This document shows, piece after piece, positions 5,017-5,404 of a DNA stretch of 5,404 nt (the first letter of the stretch is position 1; each line of letters opens with the position of its first letter). Source of the DNA: Bacteroidaceae bacterium (GTDB lineage: Bacteria; Bacteroidota; Bacteroidia; Bacteroidales; Bacteroidaceae); NCBI GenBank assembly GCA_016292545.1, contig JAEDIG010000149.1, forward strand, positions 1-5,404, in the 5' to 3' direction. A program made the translations under genes and the position numbers. Under the pieces are notes generated by a model, which did no database searches, was not told the origin of the DNA, and was given only the letters and a program-made list of their open reading frames with translations.

Positions 5017-5404
5017 TTATTTCACTAGATACTTCTTCTCGCCACGGATAAGGATGCCCTTTCCTGTCTTGTTTGTGCGTCGTCCGCTCAGGTCATACAC
5101 CGGCAAGTCTGCGTCCTCAAGGCCGTCAGTGGGCAGACCGTCGAGGCCCGTAGCATCGCCTTCGCCCAGCTCAAAGCCATAGGCAGGAGCCTTGTCGAGG
5201 CCGGAAGCGGCTTCTGCGGGCACGCTCAGATAGGCCTTGAAGGGGGTCGTGGGCAGGGCAGACCCGTCGGCCGACACCACATTGCCCTCCTTATCCTTCA
5301 GGACACCCAGATAGAATCCCAGACCACTCTCGCTGGAAGCGTTCTTATAGGTGAGCCGGTAGAGCACATGGCCATCCTCGGCATACACCGTATCATTGGG
5401 CAGC
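5017..5404 (-). CDS. C-terminal part of a secreted/surface protein (5'-truncated by window edge)
   Basis: The last 128 residues of a larger protein; the frame is open to the right edge, so the gene begins outside the window (a GTG at 5388 is internal, not a start). The visible part reads as a small beta-rich segment, VLYRLTYKNA...LGFYLGVL...AYLSVPAEA, followed by a Gly/Asp-rich linker and the ending VYDLSGRRTNKTGKG-ILIRGEKKYLVK. In my recollection this ending is common at the C-terminus of secreted proteins of Prevotella and Bacteroides and resembles a type IX secretion-type sorting domain (type A), though many carriers lack proof of that route. The protein's main domain, and hence its activity, lies outside the window. 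It is followed by the 46-aa gene after 26 nt, probably in one transcript. Confidence 0.75.
   Translation of the reverse strand, partial: LPNDTVYAEDGHVLYRLTYKNASSESGLGFYLGVLKDKEGNVVSADGSALPTTPFKAYLSVPAEAASGLDKAPAYGFELGEGDATGLDGLPTDGLEDADLPVYDLSGRRTNKTGKGILIRGEKKYLVK

Overview
The window looks like chromosomal DNA from a member of the Bacteroidales, most likely near Prevotellaceae/Bacteroidaceae. Three things point there: a DUF4270 lipoprotein next to a short GT5-type 'glycogen synthase' and panC/panD; promoter candidates of the Bacteroidota type (-33 TTTG, -7 TAnnTTTG) with almost no Shine-Dalgarno sequences; and a secreted-protein C-terminus of the form 'YDLSGRR...KG(I)xIxxGKKxLVK'. Coding GC is fairly high and the intergenic regions are AT-rich. 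This rests on motifs and gene order only; no database search was possible.

Layout. Positions 1-51 are an unassigned edge, followed by a perfect 18-bp hairpin (52-94) at the 3' side of panD. On the minus strand, panC (471-1313) and panD (126-467) form a tight two-gene operon. PanD makes beta-alanine from aspartate, and PanC joins it to pantoate to give pantothenate (vitamin B5). A 173-nt divergent promoter region (1314-1486) separates them from a plus-strand pair: a short, catalytically doubtful GT5-like protein (1487-2311) and a DUF4270 surface-type lipoprotein (2343-3812). A GC-rich, multi-arm inverted repeat (3812-3857) then separates this pair from a convergent minus-strand gene for an exported thioredoxin-fold protein with a CRWC site (3863-4339).

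Positions 4340-4849 carry no convincing gene but are rich in signals. On the minus strand there is a well-formed promoter candidate about 240 nt upstream of the thioredoxin gene, with a GTTAAGC direct repeat at exactly 10-bp spacing just downstream of it. There are also three inverted repeats, two of them perfect hairpins with 12-nt loops that sit right after the next gene pair. That pair, also on the minus strand, is the C-terminal end of a secreted protein cut by the window edge (5017-5404) followed 26 nt later by a 46-residue small protein (4850-4990).

Most of the window is ordinary housekeeping and envelope content. The least explained elements are the 46-aa protein behind the secreted-protein gene, the GT5-like protein that lacks the family's substrate motifs but stays paired with DUF4270, and the long structured leader of the thioredoxin gene.
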